64,000 nucleotides of DNA, taken from contig NZ_VUNS01000014.1 of NCBI RefSeq assembly GCF_009695545.1, forward strand, positions 62,001 through 126,000, read 5' to 3'. Under the pieces are notes generated by a model. That model was not told where the DNA came from, made no database searches, and saw only the letters and a list, made by a program, of their open reading frames with translations. The stretch is from Victivallis lenta (GTDB lineage Bacteria; Verrucomicrobiota; Lentisphaeria; Victivallales; Victivallaceae). Shown here piece after piece: positions 33,617 to 43,239 of this stretch (within the stretch, counting starts at the first letter, position 1; each line of letters starts with the position of its first letter). A program made the position numbers and the translations under genes.

Positions 33617-34696
33617 ATGGTCAAATGCGGAATCAGGAGTGTGGCGCAGCTGGCCGGCGTTTCGATCGGGACGGTTTCGAAGATCCTGAATCCCGGTTCG
33701 GCCGCGAACATCCGGGTTTCGGAGGAGACCCGCGACAAGGTGCTGGCCGCCGCCGAGAAGCTCGATTACCGGCCGAGCTACGGCGCCAAGCTTTTGCGCG
33801 GCGAAAGTACGCGGACCATCGGATTCGCGACTTCGCTGCCGAAGGATCACAACATCGCCTATTTGTCGAGCTACACGTTCCGGCTGCTGAACGGGATCGG
33901 GCAGGCGGCGTCGCTGAACGGCTACCAGGTGCTTCTGCTGAACGGCGTCGATTACAGCTACTTCCTGAACATCAAGCGGGTGGATGCGCTGATCATGGTC
34001 AGCTTCCCGCTCTGCTCGAACCCGGAACGGGAGCGCATGCGCGGCATGTTCGAGGAGTTCGCCCGGCGGAATTACCCGTATGTCGTCATCAACGGGGAGC
34101 CCGCCGCGCCCGGCGAGCCGGTGATTCCGTCGATCGGGGTCGACAACGAATCCGGCATGCGGCAGATTGCCGAACTGATTCGCCGCAAAGGGTACGAATC
34201 GGTCGGGTTCGCCGGGGAGTTGACGCCGAATCCGCAGAGCCACCATCTTGAGCGCGTGCGCGCGCTGGAGCGGTTTCTGGCCGGCAGCGGCTGCCGCTTC
34301 TCTCCGGAACTGGTGCTGAACGGCAGCGGCAGCGGCATTCCCGAGGTCCCCCGGGTCGGCCGCTACAGCCATGAGGACGGCCGGGTCATCCTGCAGTATC
34401 TGCATGAGCGAAAACAGATTCCGCGCTGCATGGTTTGCGGCAACGACGATATCGCCATGGGACTGCTCAAGGCCGCGCGCGAATATGGAATCCGGATCCC
34501 CGAAGAGCTCGCCGTGATCGGCTTTGACGACGATGTGAATGCGGACTATCTGTGCGTGCCGCTGACTTCCGTGCACCAGCCGCTTGAAGAGTTCGGTCGT
34601 CTGGCAGTCGACTACGTTCTCGAAAAGATGAACGATCCCGGCCGGCAGATTCAGCTTACCATCGAACCGAAATTGATCGAGAGAAGTACGACATAG
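33617..34696 (+). CDS. LacI-family transcriptional regulator
   Basis: A 359-residue protein. The N-terminal helix-turn-helix is [17 protein letters not shown] with the hinge around [17 protein letters not shown]. The remaining 290 residues are a periplasmic-binding-like sensor ending in [15 protein letters not shown]. It should bind the AAAACGTTTT palindromes just upstream. It heads a plus-strand unit with a pseudopilin (54-base gap) and an agarase-like GH (37 bases further), and is divergent from the GH2 gene. The inducer is probably the sugar released by these enzymes (inference). Confidence 0.93.
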   Translation: MVKCGIRSVAQLAGVSIGTVSKILNPGSAANIRVSEETRDKVLAAAEKLDYRPSYGAKLLRGESTRTIGFATSLPKDHNIAYLSSYTFRLLNGIGQAASLNGYQVLLLNGVDYSYFLNIKRVDALIMVSFPLCSNPERERMRGMFEEFARRNYPYVVINGEPAAPGEPVIPSIGVDNESGMRQIAELIRRKGYESVGFAGELTPNPQSHHLERVRALERFLAGSGCRFSPELVLNGSGSGIPEVPRVGRYSHEDGRVILQYLHERKQIPRCMVCGNDDIAMGLLKAAREYGIRIPEELAVIGFDDDVNADYLCVPLTSVHQPLEEFGRLAVDYVLEKMNDPGRQIQLTIEPKLIERSTT

Positions 34697-34749
34697 CGTT
34701 ATTTCCCTTCCAGACGAGAGCTTCAATCGTAAAAAAAAGGAACCGCCAG

Positions 34750-35511
34750 ATGAAACGAAAATCGTTCACTCTCATTGAGCTGCTGGTTGTGATCGCGATC
34801 ATTGCGATTCTTGCCGCCATGCTGCTGCCGGCGTTGAACCAGGCGCGGGACCGGGCGCAGGGCGCGAAGTGTTTCGGGAACTTCAAGTCGATCGGGCAGG
34901 CCGCCGCCATGTATCAGGGGGACAGCGACGACTACTTCCCGAACGGCGGCGTCACCGACTACAATGCGGCTCCGACTACCGAAGGGCGCTGGTTCCAGAA
35001 GCTCGAAGCGTACACGAAAAATTACGCGGTGTTCAACTGCCCGGCCATGATCAGGCAGCAGCCGAACTGCGAGGTCGCGAACGCCGCCGGACAGGCGGTC
35101 GGGGGCTGGAACCCTGCATGGGGAGCGATTCCGCGCGGCCGGGCAGGGGCCGGAGCCGCCTGCGGTTCCGCGCTCAACACCAGCCAGTTCGGTGCCGCAA
35201 GCTCTTCGACCGGGCTGCCGAACTACACGGTCAAGCTCCGGAATCTTCAGGACCAGATCAATTCGATGTGGAAAAATCCGCGCCCGACGGTCGGCAAAAT
35301 CGTCTTTGTGACCGATGGAACGTTCAATGTCTATTCGACGAATTACGATGCGTCCGGTTCGATCCTGCAGCTGAACCGCTTCGTCCATAACGACCGGAGG
35401 AACGTCCTCTATGTCGACGGCCGGGTCGAATCCAAGGGGCTCAACGACCTTCGCGTCTGCGAGGGAGACAACGCCGCCGGTCCGTACTGGCGGGTCATAT
35501 TCAGCAACTGA
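34750..35511 (+). CDS. Pseudopilin-type H-X9-DG protein (LacI/GH-linked)
   Basis: A 253-residue protein starting [20 protein letters not shown] and continuing [18 protein letters not shown]. The C-terminal motif is [14 protein letters not shown], an exact H-X9-DG. The body is Asn/Ser/Tyr/Gly-rich ([19 protein letters not shown]). The position before Phe is Ser, not Gly. GGAACCGCC precedes the start. It sits between the LacI gene and a 906-residue secreted GH, in one transcription unit, so the two exported products may be made together. Confidence 0.92.
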   Translation: MKRKSFTLIELLVVIAIIAILAAMLLPALNQARDRAQGAKCFGNFKSIGQAAAMYQGDSDDYFPNGGVTDYNAAPTTEGRWFQKLEAYTKNYAVFNCPAMIRQQPNCEVANAAGQAVGGWNPAWGAIPRGRAGAGAACGSALNTSQFGAASSSTGLPNYTVKLRNLQDQINSMWKNPRPTVGKIVFVTDGTFNVYSTNYDASGSILQLNRFVHNDRRNVLYVDGRVESKGLNDLRVCEGDNAAGPYWRVIFSN

Positions 35512-35547
35512 AGACAACGGGGATAAAAAAAGAAAGGAACCCGGTTT

Positions 35548-38268
35548 ATGAAATACGGACTCTGGCTGTTGGCCGCCTGTTTGCTCTGCACGGCGGCGTC
35601 CGCGTCGGTGAAGCTGGCCCCCGAGGGGATCGAGATCGACGGCGGCGCAATGGGGAAGCTGACCTTCCTGTACCCGAAGTTTACGCCGCCGGACGGCAAA
35701 AGCGTATCGCCCGAGGTGAAGCTCTCCGGTGACGGCCGGGCCGAGATCACCTATCTGGCGGAGGGAACCCCCGTGCTCGTCCTGGCCCGGGAGGGGGACG
35801 CGGTGACCGGAACCATGGCCACGAAGTCGGCCGGGAAATTCCGCTGGGAGATGCGCATCCCGATCACCTTCGCCGGAACCGGCTTTTTCGCATTCGGGGA
35901 AAACGGCGGGAAAAAGCCGTTTCCGAAGACGCTGCCGGAGAAACCGCATCTGGCGCAGCTGAACTCCAATGCGTTCAGCCTGTTCGACGGCAACAGCGAC
36001 TGCAGCATTTCAATCCGCATCGATCCCGGCGCGTACTGGCAGCTTCAGGACAACCGCGCCTGGAAGTGGAAGATCTTCGAGCTCAGTCTGCTGCAGGATG
36101 TCTATGCGGACCGCCGGGAACAGAAGCTTTCGTTTCAGTTCGGCGCGGAGCAGCCGAAGGTCGCCAAGGTCCGCGTCGACCGGTTCGGCCAGCCCGCGGA
36201 ACTCGATTTCCCCGGCAAGATCAGGTCGGAGCAGGAATTGAAGGATGACGTCGCGGCCGACAGAGCGTACTATGACTCGCTGACGCCGCCCGCGCTTTCG
36301 CCGTGGGGCGGCATGCCCGGGAGCCGCGAAAAGTTCGGGCTTGAGGCGACCGGTTTCTTCCGCACCGGCAAAGCCGCCGGGCGCGATGTGCTCGTCACTC
36401 CCGAGGGCGATGTATTCTTCCAGCTCGGCGTCTGCACGATCACGCCCTGCGACGACTACACCTACATCAAGGGGCGCGAACAGATTTATGCGTGGCTCCC
36501 GAAATACGAGAGCGAGTATAAAAGCGCGTTCCGCGGTCACTGGGCGACTGATTTTTCGTTCTATCTGGCCAACCGCATCCGCAAGACCGGAAAACCGTTC
36601 GAGCTTGAAGAGTGGAAGTCCGAACAGATCGACCGGCTGCACAAATGGGGCTTCAACAGCGACGGCGCGTTCACCAGCCGGGCGGAAGTGAATCGCAAAA
36701 AGAAATTCGGCCGCGTCCCCGGGCTCTACAAGCCGAAGGGGCTCATCGGCGATCTCTGCGACCCGTTCGACCCGGCGATCCGCGAGGATATGGACCGGAA
36801 TTTCAGCAAGCTCGCCGCGGATAAGGACGATCCGACCGTCATCGGCTACTTTATCGCGAACGAACAGCCGTATCCGGATGTCGCCCGCCTGGTGCCCGGC
36901 TTCGACGGCAAGGTCGCCGCAAAACGCGAGCTGGTCGGCATGCTGGAGAAAAAGTACGGTTCCATCGACAGGTTCAATGCGGCATGGGGACTGGATGCCG
37001 CCGGATTCGACGTGCTGAACGATCTGCCGCTGCCGGTCCGGACCCGCGAGGCGTGGGCGGATATGGAGGCTTATGCCGCCCACTTCTTCGACGCGTATTT
37101 CAAGCTGGTCGGCGAGACCTTCCGCAAATACGACCCGAACCACCTGCTGCTCGGCGCCCGTTTTCTCGTCGCGAATGCGAATGTGGAGAGCGCGGTCGCG
37201 GCCTGCGGCAAATACTGCGACGTCTTCAGCTACAACTACTACTCGCGCACGATCGATCCTGCTTTGCTCGACCGGATTCACCGGCTGGCCGGGAAACCGC
37301 TTCTGTTGTCGGAGTGGAGCTTCGGTACTGCGGAGCAGGGGCTGGCCGGCGGCGTCGTCGACGTCCGCAACCAGGTCGAACGCGGCAATGCGTACCGCAG
37401 TTACGTCGAGGAGGCCGCTTCGCTGCCGTATGTGATCGGGAGCCAGTGGTTCTCCTATGTCGACCAGGCGCTGACCGGGCGCTTCTTTCAGCACTACAAC
37501 GGCGAGTGCATGAATATCGGGCTGGTGAATGTGGCCGACCGTCCGTTCAAGGAGTTTCTCGCCGAGGCGATGAAGACCAATTACCGCATCTATGATGTGA
37601 TGTTCGGCAAGGTCAAGCCGTTCGTCTGGAGGCCGGAGGGGGCGGTCGGCGAGCGCGCCGCCAAGAGCGTGCAGATTCCGCATGCGGTATCCGGACACAA
37701 GGTGGACGGCGTTCGGGAGCCGTGGCCCGGCCGCCCGTCGGAGCGCATCGACGGCTCCTGCCTCGTTTCGGGTGCGGACGACGGCGGCGTCGGCGCGGAT
37801 TTCTGGCTCTGCTGGGATCGGGAAAACCTCTATCTGTTCGCGGAGGTCCGCGACTCGACTCCGGCCCGGAACAGCCGGAAGGGGAAGGATCTCTGGCAGA
37901 GCGACTGCATCGAGCTCTTCGTCGGCTCCGAGGAACTCGGCAAGGGCGGACCGCTCCTGTTTTCGGACCGGCAGGTTCTGATTTCCGCCGGCCGGCCGGA
38001 GGGCGGCATCTGGATCGTGAACCGGCCGGAACAGCCTGCCGGAGCCCGCGTCGTGGTCACGCCGAATGCGAACGGCTATGCGCTGGAGGCCGCGATTCCG
38101 TGGAACGCGCTCGGGATTACCCCGGAATCGGGCCGCAAATTCCGGTTCGACATCGGACTGGATGACGGCGACGACGGTCCGCGGCGGCTCCGGCAGTTCA
38201 TGTGGAGCGGCAAGGCCGGCAACAGCGCCGAACGCACCGCCTGGGGCAGCGCCACGCTCGTCGATTGA
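35548..38268 (+). CDS. Secreted GH-A clan glycoside hydrolase with C-terminal CBM9-like domain (beta-agarase-like)
   Basis: A 906-residue protein. A signal peptide (MKYGLWLLAACLLCTAASAS) is followed by a roughly 240-residue beta-rich domain, then a TIM barrel with E439 in GYFIANEQPY as acid/base and E589 in LLLSEWSFG as nucleophile. This is the clan GH-A pattern, and the barrel most resembles the GH50/GH86 agarase-type enzymes and their broad environmental relatives. From about residue 725 a CBM9/DOMON-like domain (ADFWLCWDRENLYLFAEVRD ... DCIELFVGSEE) is present. The substrate is not certain; marine-type galactans or uronic polysaccharides are candidates. GAAAGGAACCC lies upstream, and a double hairpin terminator follows. 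Confidence 0.78.
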   Translation: MKYGLWLLAACLLCTAASASVKLAPEGIEIDGGAMGKLTFLYPKFTPPDGKSVSPEVKLSGDGRAEITYLAEGTPVLVLAREGDAVTGTMATKSAGKFRWEMRIPITFAGTGFFAFGENGGKKPFPKTLPEKPHLAQLNSNAFSLFDGNSDCSISIRIDPGAYWQLQDNRAWKWKIFELSLLQDVYADRREQKLSFQFGAEQPKVAKVRVDRFGQPAELDFPGKIRSEQELKDDVAADRAYYDSLTPPALSPWGGMPGSREKFGLEATGFFRTGKAAGRDVLVTPEGDVFFQLGVCTITPCDDYTYIKGREQIYAWLPKYESEYKSAFRGHWATDFSFYLANRIRKTGKPFELEEWKSEQIDRLHKWGFNSDGAFTSRAEVNRKKKFGRVPGLYKPKGLIGDLCDPFDPAIREDMDRNFSKLAADKDDPTVIGYFIANEQPYPDVARLVPGFDGKVAAKRELVGMLEKKYGSIDRFNAAWGLDAAGFDVLNDLPLPVRTREAWADMEAYAAHFFDAYFKLVGETFRKYDPNHLLLGARFLVANANVESAVAACGKYCDVFSYNYYSRTIDPALLDRIHRLAGKPLLLSEWSFGTAEQGLAGGVVDVRNQVERGNAYRSYVEEAASLPYVIGSQWFSYVDQALTGRFFQHYNGECMNIGLVNVADRPFKEFLAEAMKTNYRIYDVMFGKVKPFVWRPEGAVGERAAKSVQIPHAVSGHKVDGVREPWPGRPSERIDGSCLVSGADDGGVGADFWLCWDRENLYLFAEVRDSTPARNSRKGKDLWQSDCIELFVGSEELGKGGPLLFSDRQVLISAGRPEGGIWIVNRPEQPAGARVVVTPNANGYALEAAIPWNALGITPESGRKFRFDIGLDDGDDGPRRLRQFMWSGKAGNSAERTAWGSATLVD

Positions 38269-38279
38269 CGGGGAGGGAA

Positions 38280-38318
38280 GGGGGCGGATCATCCGCCCCC
38301 GCCGAAGGCGGAGTTTTT
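38280..38318 (+). terminator. Terminator after the agarase-like GH gene
   Basis: A perfect 21-base GC hairpin (38280-38300) is followed by a second small stem, CCGCC-gaa-GGCGG, and a run of T (38314-38318). Confidence 0.85.
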
Positions 38319-38360
38319 CCCCGGTGAACCTCACTCTGGGGAACTTGCACACGGCGTCAA

Positions 38361-39236
38361 TTACTTTTTCGCCGCCGGCTTGCGATTCTTCCGCTCGTGG
38401 CGCTGGCGGGAGAGCTCGATGGCGGCCAGCCGGCGCGTCTCCTGCAGATCGACCGACGGCGCCGGGAGCCTGATTCGCATCGACTCCATGGTTTCAAGGA
38501 TGATCTGGGAGACGGCGAGGTTGCGGAACCACTTGCAGTTGGCGGGAATCGCAAACCACGGCGCTTCTTTGGTCGAACATTTCATCATGGCGACCTCGAA
38601 CGCTTCGACATAGTCGTCCCAGTACTGCCGCTCCGGATAGTCGTTGGCGGAGATCTTCCAGTGCTTTTCCGGGCGTTTCAGGCGGCGGACGAAGCGGCGC
38701 AGCTGCTCCTCCTTGTCGATGTGCAGGAAGAACTTGACGATCCGCGTTCCGTTGTGCTCGAGGAGCTCCTCGAACTGGTTGATCGCCTTGTACCGGTACT
38801 CGAGCTGCTCGGGCGTAGCGAACTTGTGCACGCGCTCGATCAGGACGGCTTCATAATACGAACGGTTGAAAATGACGACTTCGCCGCGGCGCGGCACGAC
38901 CGGATGGACGCGCCAGAGGAAGTCGTGCGACTGCTCGAGGCTGGTCGGCGTCTTGAACGACTGGACGCGGCATCCCTGCGGATTCATGGCTGAAAACACG
39001 TTGTTGATCGTTCCGTCCTTGCCGCCGGCGTCCGGTGCCTGCAGGACGATGAGAAGCGACTGCTTGCCCTCGGAGTAGAGGTCGTTCTGAAGCCGGGCGA
39101 TCCGGTGATTGTTCTTTGCCAGCAGCTCGAGAGCGGCCTCTTTGTCCTTGAAGTCGAACGTTTCGTCCGGATTCCGCCTGGAGAGATCGACCTTGTGGCC
39201 CGGTTTGATGATGAACGCTTCGTAAAAACGGTTCAT
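38361..39236 (-). CDS. Polyphosphate kinase 2 (PPK2)-family phosphotransferase
   Basis: A 291-residue PPK2 protein. The Walker A loop is LIVLQAPDAGGKDGTINNVF, followed by MNPQGCRVQSFKTPTSLEQS and HDFLWRVHPVVPRRGEVVIF with the Walker B residues. NRSYYEAVL is the class III-type variant of the DRSWYN motif. IDKEEQLRRFVRRL and WKISANDYPERQYWDDY complete the lid and the core. It moves phosphate between polyphosphate and nucleotides. It is unlinked to the carbohydrate genes. The last bases of the gene overlap a copy of the 7828 repeat motif. Confidence 0.92.
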   Translation of the reverse strand: MNRFYEAFIIKPGHKVDLSRRNPDETFDFKDKEAALELLAKNNHRIARLQNDLYSEGKQSLLIVLQAPDAGGKDGTINNVFSAMNPQGCRVQSFKTPTSLEQSHDFLWRVHPVVPRRGEVVIFNRSYYEAVLIERVHKFATPEQLEYRYKAINQFEELLEHNGTRIVKFFLHIDKEEQLRRFVRRLKRPEKHWKISANDYPERQYWDDYVEAFEVAMMKCSTKEAPWFAIPANCKWFRNLAVSQIILETMESMRIRLPAPSVDLQETRRLAAIELSRQRHERKNRKPAAKK

Positions 39237-39253
39237 GGAAAGCCTCCCCGCGC

Positions 39254-40426
39254 TCAGAATTTCTTCAGAACTTCAAGGTTGTGCCTGATCAGCCGGTTCA
39301 GGGTGTTGACCGAGGCGGCGGAGCGGCCCCCGTCCTCGGGGGTGCCGAGGCAGTAGTCCACCAGGCGGTCGACGGTCGAGACGGCCACGTGCATGCGTGT
39401 GTCGCTCGAGGCGTAATAAAGGTAGACCGTGCCGTCGTCGTCGGCGATCCAGCCGTTCGAGAAAAGCACGTTCGAAACGTCGCCGGTGCGTTCCTTGCGG
39501 AGCGGGGCGAGCAGATAGCCGCCGGGGCTGGCGATCTTCTTCGACGGGTCCTCGAGCGAAGTCATGTACATATAGAGCACGTAGCGGAGCCCGTCCGCGC
39601 AGCCGCGGACGCCGTGGGCGAGGTGAAGCCAGCCCATCGGAGTTTTGATCGGGGCCGGGCCTTCCCCGTTCTTGACCTCCTTGATCGTGTGGTAGGCGCG
39701 CTCGTCGATGATGGTTTCAGCGGTGACTTCGGCGTTCGTGATGTCATCGATCAGCGCCCAGCCGATGCCGCCGCCCGAACCGGCGTCGATGAAGCCGTCC
39801 TGCGGGCGGGTGTAGAACGCATATTTCCCGTCGACGAATTCCGGATGCAGGACGACGTTGCGCTGCTGGCTTTTCGACTTGAGATCCGGAAGCCGCTCCC
39901 AGTGTTCCAGGTCGCGCGTCCGCGCGATTCCGGCGGCGGCGACGGCGCTGGAGAGGTCTCCCGCGGGCGCATTCGGATCGCGCCGTTCGGTGCAGAAGAT
40001 GCCGTAGATCCAGCCGTCCTCATGGCGGGTCAGCCGCATGTCGTAGACGTTCGTGTCGGGCTCGTCCGTCTCCGGCATCGTGATCGGGTAGTCGCGGAAA
40101 CGGAAGTTGTCGATGCCGTTCGGACTTTCAGCCACCGCGAAGAAGGATTTGCGGTCGGCCCCCTCCACCCGGACCACAAGGCAGTACTTCCGGCCGAGCT
40201 TGATGGCGCCGGAGTTCATGGTCGCATTGCAGCCGATCCGTTCGAGAAGCAGCGGATTGGTCTTTTTATCGAGGTCGTAGCGCCAGAAGATCGGCACGTG
40301 CCGCGAGGTCAGAACCGGATATTTGCAGCGGTTCAGCACACCGTTGCCGGGGAGAATCGTATTTTCCCGCGATACGAGCTTTTCATGTTTGCGGAACAGC
40401 AGATCGACATTTTTGTAAAAACTCAT
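39254..40426 (-). CDS. GH130 4-O-beta-D-mannosyl-D-glucose phosphorylase-like enzyme
   Basis: A 390-residue protein matching the GH130_1 mannosylglucose phosphorylases (as in Bacteroides fragilis and Ruminococcus albus) over its whole length. [16 protein letters not shown], then [19 protein letters not shown], then [20 protein letters not shown] with D129 as the catalytic proton donor, then [13 protein letters not shown], and finally [18 protein letters not shown]. The enzyme phosphorolyses mannosyl-glucose to mannose-1-phosphate and glucose in mannan breakdown. No signal peptide. The ATG at 40426 has GGGAGG upstream; the longer frame to 40468 has no site. It has its own promoter (40496-40525). 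Confidence 0.92.
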   Translation of the reverse strand: MSFYKNVDLLFRKHEKLVSRENTILPGNGVLNRCKYPVLTSRHVPIFWRYDLDKKTNPLLLERIGCNATMNSGAIKLGRKYCLVVRVEGADRKSFFAVAESPNGIDNFRFRDYPITMPETDEPDTNVYDMRLTRHEDGWIYGIFCTERRDPNAPAGDLSSAVAAAGIARTRDLEHWERLPDLKSKSQQRNVVLHPEFVDGKYAFYTRPQDGFIDAGSGGGIGWALIDDITNAEVTAETIIDERAYHTIKEVKNGEGPAPIKTPMGWLHLAHGVRGCADGLRYVLYMYMTSLEDPSKKIASPGGYLLAPLRKERTGDVSNVLFSNGWIADDDGTVYLYYASSDTRMHVAVSTVDRLVDYCLGTPEDGGRSAASVNTLNRLIRHNLEVLKKF

Positions 40427-40495
40427 AAAAGACCTCCCGGTTGTTGACTGGCGGGCGTAGTAATCCATTCAATCGAATATTCGCCTCTCTTTCTT

Positions 40496-40525
40496 ATAAT
40501 ATCCGCCGGGAACGGTAAAATACAA
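40496..40525 (-). promoter_or_regulatory. Promoter of the GH130 gene
   Basis: On the minus strand TTGTAT (40520-40525), an 18-base spacer, then TATTAT (40496-40501). The palindrome CGAATATTCG (40474-40483) lies about 50 bases before the start. Confidence 0.55.
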
Positions 40526-40627
40526 GATTCTCTTATCGAAAAATAACATTTCCGGTTGAAAAAAAACGAAGGAACGGCTATTTTTGAATGATGCATTTCA
40601 CGATAGCGAACAAGGGAGGACTTCCCG

Positions 40628-42880
40628 ATGGACAATTCGAAATCCGCCGGAACGGCGGGCGGTTACAATTTCGGAACGTTCGGCGGAGTTTACACGCCGG
40701 CGCTGCTGACGATTCTCGGTCTGGTCATGTTCATGCGCACGAACTTCGTGCTCGGCAGCGCCGGACTGGTCAATATGCTGATCATTCTCGCCGTCGGGGC
40801 GAGCATTTCGCTGGCGACGGCGCTTTCGATCGCGGCGATCGCAACGAATACCGAGGTCAAGGGGGGCGGCGCCTACTACCTGATCAGCCGGGTGCTGGGG
40901 CCGTGTTTCGGCACGTCGATCGGGCTGACGCTGTTTGTGTCGCAGTCGCTGGCGATTCCGTTCAACATTCTCGGCGCGTCGGAGTCCCTGGTCACCCAGT
41001 GGCCGCAGCTGCGGCCGTATTTCCCGCTTCTGAATCTCGGCCTCGGCGGAATCCTCGCCTTCCTGGTCTGGAAGGGGGCCGACTGGGCGATCAAGGCGCA
41101 GTATTTCATCATGGCCGTGCTCGGCGTTTCGATCCTGGTCTTCCTGCTCGGGCCGATCGGCAGTTTCTCGTTCGAAAACCTGCGGGGGAATCTCGCTCCC
41201 GCGGAGGGGGTCGTTTCGATGATTCCGCTGTTTGCGATCTTCTTTCCGGCGGTGACCGGCATCATGGCCGGAGTGAATATGTCCGGCGACCTCAAGTCCC
41301 CGCACATTGCGATTCCGCGCGGCACGCTTGCGGCGCTCGGAACGGCGGTTCTTCTGTACCTGGTGCAGATTGTGATCGCGGCGGGCTGCTTCCCGCGCGA
41401 GGAGATGATCCGGACGCCGTACCGCATCCTGACCTCCAACGCGCTCTGGGGACTCTGGTTCATGGTGCTGGCCGGCGTGCAGGCCGCGACGCTTTCGACC
41501 GCGCTCGGCTGGCTGCTCGGCGCGCCCCGTGTGCTGCAGAGCCTCGGCGTCGATGACGTTCTGCCCGGAATCGGTTTTTTCAAGCAGGGGGTCGGTCCTC
41601 AGAACGAGCCGCGCCGGGCGATCCTGGTCGTGATGGCCATCATCACGCCGATTCTGCTCTGGGCCGGCTTTCTCGGGCAGAGCGAGTCGGATATCGAGCA
41701 TTCGCCGATCAATCTCATGAGCGAGCTTGTTTCGCTCTTCTTCCTCTTCACCTACGCGATGATCAATATCGCCGCGTTCGTCGAATCGCATGGGGCGAAC
41801 CCGTCGTTCCGGCCGCGTTTCCGCTTTTTTCACTGGACGGTCGCCGTCTACGGCGCGGCCGCCTGCTGCATCGCCGCGTTCCTGATCGACCTCTGGCTGT
41901 CGGTGGCGGCGCTGGTCATCATCGGCGGGCTCTACCTCTGGTCGCGTTACCGGAATCTAGAGATGGGTTACGGAGATGCGCGGCGCGGCTATGTCTATTC
42001 GCGCATCCGCTCGAATCTGCTGACGCTCCCGCGGCTGCCGCTCCACCCGAAGAACTGGCGCCCGACCATCGCGATCCTGACCGAGGAGCCGGAGACGCGC
42101 GGCGACCTTGTCGAATATGCGATGCTGATGAGCCAGCACCGCGGCATCCTCAGCATGATTCAGATCATTGAGCTGGAAGACCGCCATGATTTCGGCAAGC
42201 TGCGCACCGACCGGCTGCGGGAGCTGCGCGGCCTGATCCGGGAGCGCGAATGGCAGGTGTTCCCGACCGTGGTGGTGGCGCCGGAGTTCGACGTCGCGCT
42301 GCAGACCGTGCTGCAGAGCCATTCGCTCGACCCGATCCGGCCGAACATCATCATGATGGGGTGGCCGCACCAGCGGGAGCGGGTCCGGCCGTTCTACGGG
42401 CATCTGCAGATGATCGTCAACGACTTTCACCGGAATGCGATCGTTCTGGCCAATGCGTCGAGCAGCTTCATTCCGCAACGGTTCGACGGCGGCACGATCG
42501 ACATCTGGTGGCAGAGCCAGGCGGGCGGCTCGCTGATCACGATCCTCGCTTATCTGGTCCAGCTGGACCGGGGCTGGCGCAAGAGCGTGCTGCGCATCTT
42601 TCTCATGGATTCGAAGGCGGAGGAGAAACGGATCCGGCACGTGCTCGACAAGGCGCGGATCAGCGCCGAGATCGTCCGGATCGATCCCGGGGCGAAGCTC
42701 CATGTCATGCTGCCGCGCTTCTCCTTCAACGCCGAACTTGTTTTCATCGAGTTTGAAGAGTACGATACGCGCGAAGAGCGCCGCCAGATGGTGAACCATT
42801 ACCTGATTGAGCGGGAACTGAAGAATATGCCGCCCTGTTTCCTTGTGGTATCGAACGGCGAGGCGGATCTGCTGGCATGA
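40628..42880 (+). CDS. SLC12-like cation-chloride / amino acid permease (APC superfamily)
   Basis: A 750-residue membrane protein. The first 430 residues hold twelve hydrophobic segments in the APC fold, starting TFGGVYTPALLTILGLVMFM, then ALSIAAIATNTEVKGGGAYY, followed by ISRVLGPCFGTSIGL, characteristic of cation-chloride cotransporters (SLC12). A cytosolic domain of about 300 residues follows (from KNWRPTIAILTEEPETRGD), also SLC12-like with its Rossmann-type repeats. It probably exchanges Na+/K+/Cl- or organic anions. AGGGAGGA lies just upstream. It overlaps the next gene by 4 bases. Confidence 0.87.
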   Translation: MDNSKSAGTAGGYNFGTFGGVYTPALLTILGLVMFMRTNFVLGSAGLVNMLIILAVGASISLATALSIAAIATNTEVKGGGAYYLISRVLGPCFGTSIGLTLFVSQSLAIPFNILGASESLVTQWPQLRPYFPLLNLGLGGILAFLVWKGADWAIKAQYFIMAVLGVSILVFLLGPIGSFSFENLRGNLAPAEGVVSMIPLFAIFFPAVTGIMAGVNMSGDLKSPHIAIPRGTLAALGTAVLLYLVQIVIAAGCFPREEMIRTPYRILTSNALWGLWFMVLAGVQAATLSTALGWLLGAPRVLQSLGVDDVLPGIGFFKQGVGPQNEPRRAILVVMAIITPILLWAGFLGQSESDIEHSPINLMSELVSLFFLFTYAMINIAAFVESHGANPSFRPRFRFFHWTVAVYGAAACCIAAFLIDLWLSVAALVIIGGLYLWSRYRNLEMGYGDARRGYVYSRIRSNLLTLPRLPLHPKNWRPTIAILTEEPETRGDLVEYAMLMSQHRGILSMIQIIELEDRHDFGKLRTDRLRELRGLIREREWQVFPTVVVAPEFDVALQTVLQSHSLDPIRPNIIMMGWPHQRERVRPFYGHLQMIVNDFHRNAIVLANASSSFIPQRFDGGTIDIWWQSQAGGSLITILAYLVQLDRGWRKSVLRIFLMDSKAEEKRIRHVLDKARISAEIVRIDPGAKLHVMLPRFSFNAELVFIEFEEYDTREERRQMVNHYLIERELKNMPPCFLVVSNGEADLLA

Positions 42881-43239
42881 ACCTGCGCGGGAAAGACGCC
42901 TGGGAACAGGCGGCCCTTGCGCTGGCGGCGGGGGACCGGGCCGCGCTCGGGACGGTGCTGCCGAGGCTTCCCGCGGCGGCGGCGCAGGCGATTGCCGCCG
43001 TTGCGGAGCGTTCCATCCGGCCGCTCCGGAATGCGGCTGCGGTCCCGGCAGGCGTTGAATGGATCGGCGACAGCCGCTTCGCCGCGATTTTTGCGCGGGA
43101 ACGGGCGACGGTCCGCTGGAGTCTGCCGGGGCGTGAGCTGGTCACCGGCTGTTACCTGGCGCAGGGGGACGCGGCCGAGTTCCGGCTGAGCCCCGGCGAA
43201 TGCCGTTTTTTCGTCCTGCGGGAAGGAGCGGATGCGTAA
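42877..43239 (+). CDS. Small hypothetical protein between transporter and dinB
   Basis: A 120-residue Ala/Arg/Leu-rich protein. It overlaps the transporter stop by 4 bases and the dinB start by 8 bases, the typical geometry of a coupled operon, which supports it being real. Two parts are visible: an amphipathic N-terminal half (ALALAAGDRAALGTVLPRL) and a beta-rich C-terminal half (RATVRWSLPGRELVTGCY). No signal peptide or membrane helix. I do not recognise the family. Confidence 0.6.
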   Translation: MNLRGKDAWEQAALALAAGDRAALGTVLPRLPAAAAQAIAAVAERSIRPLRNAAAVPAGVEWIGDSRFAAIFARERATVRWSLPGRELVTGCYLAQGDAAEFRLSPGECRFFVLREGADA

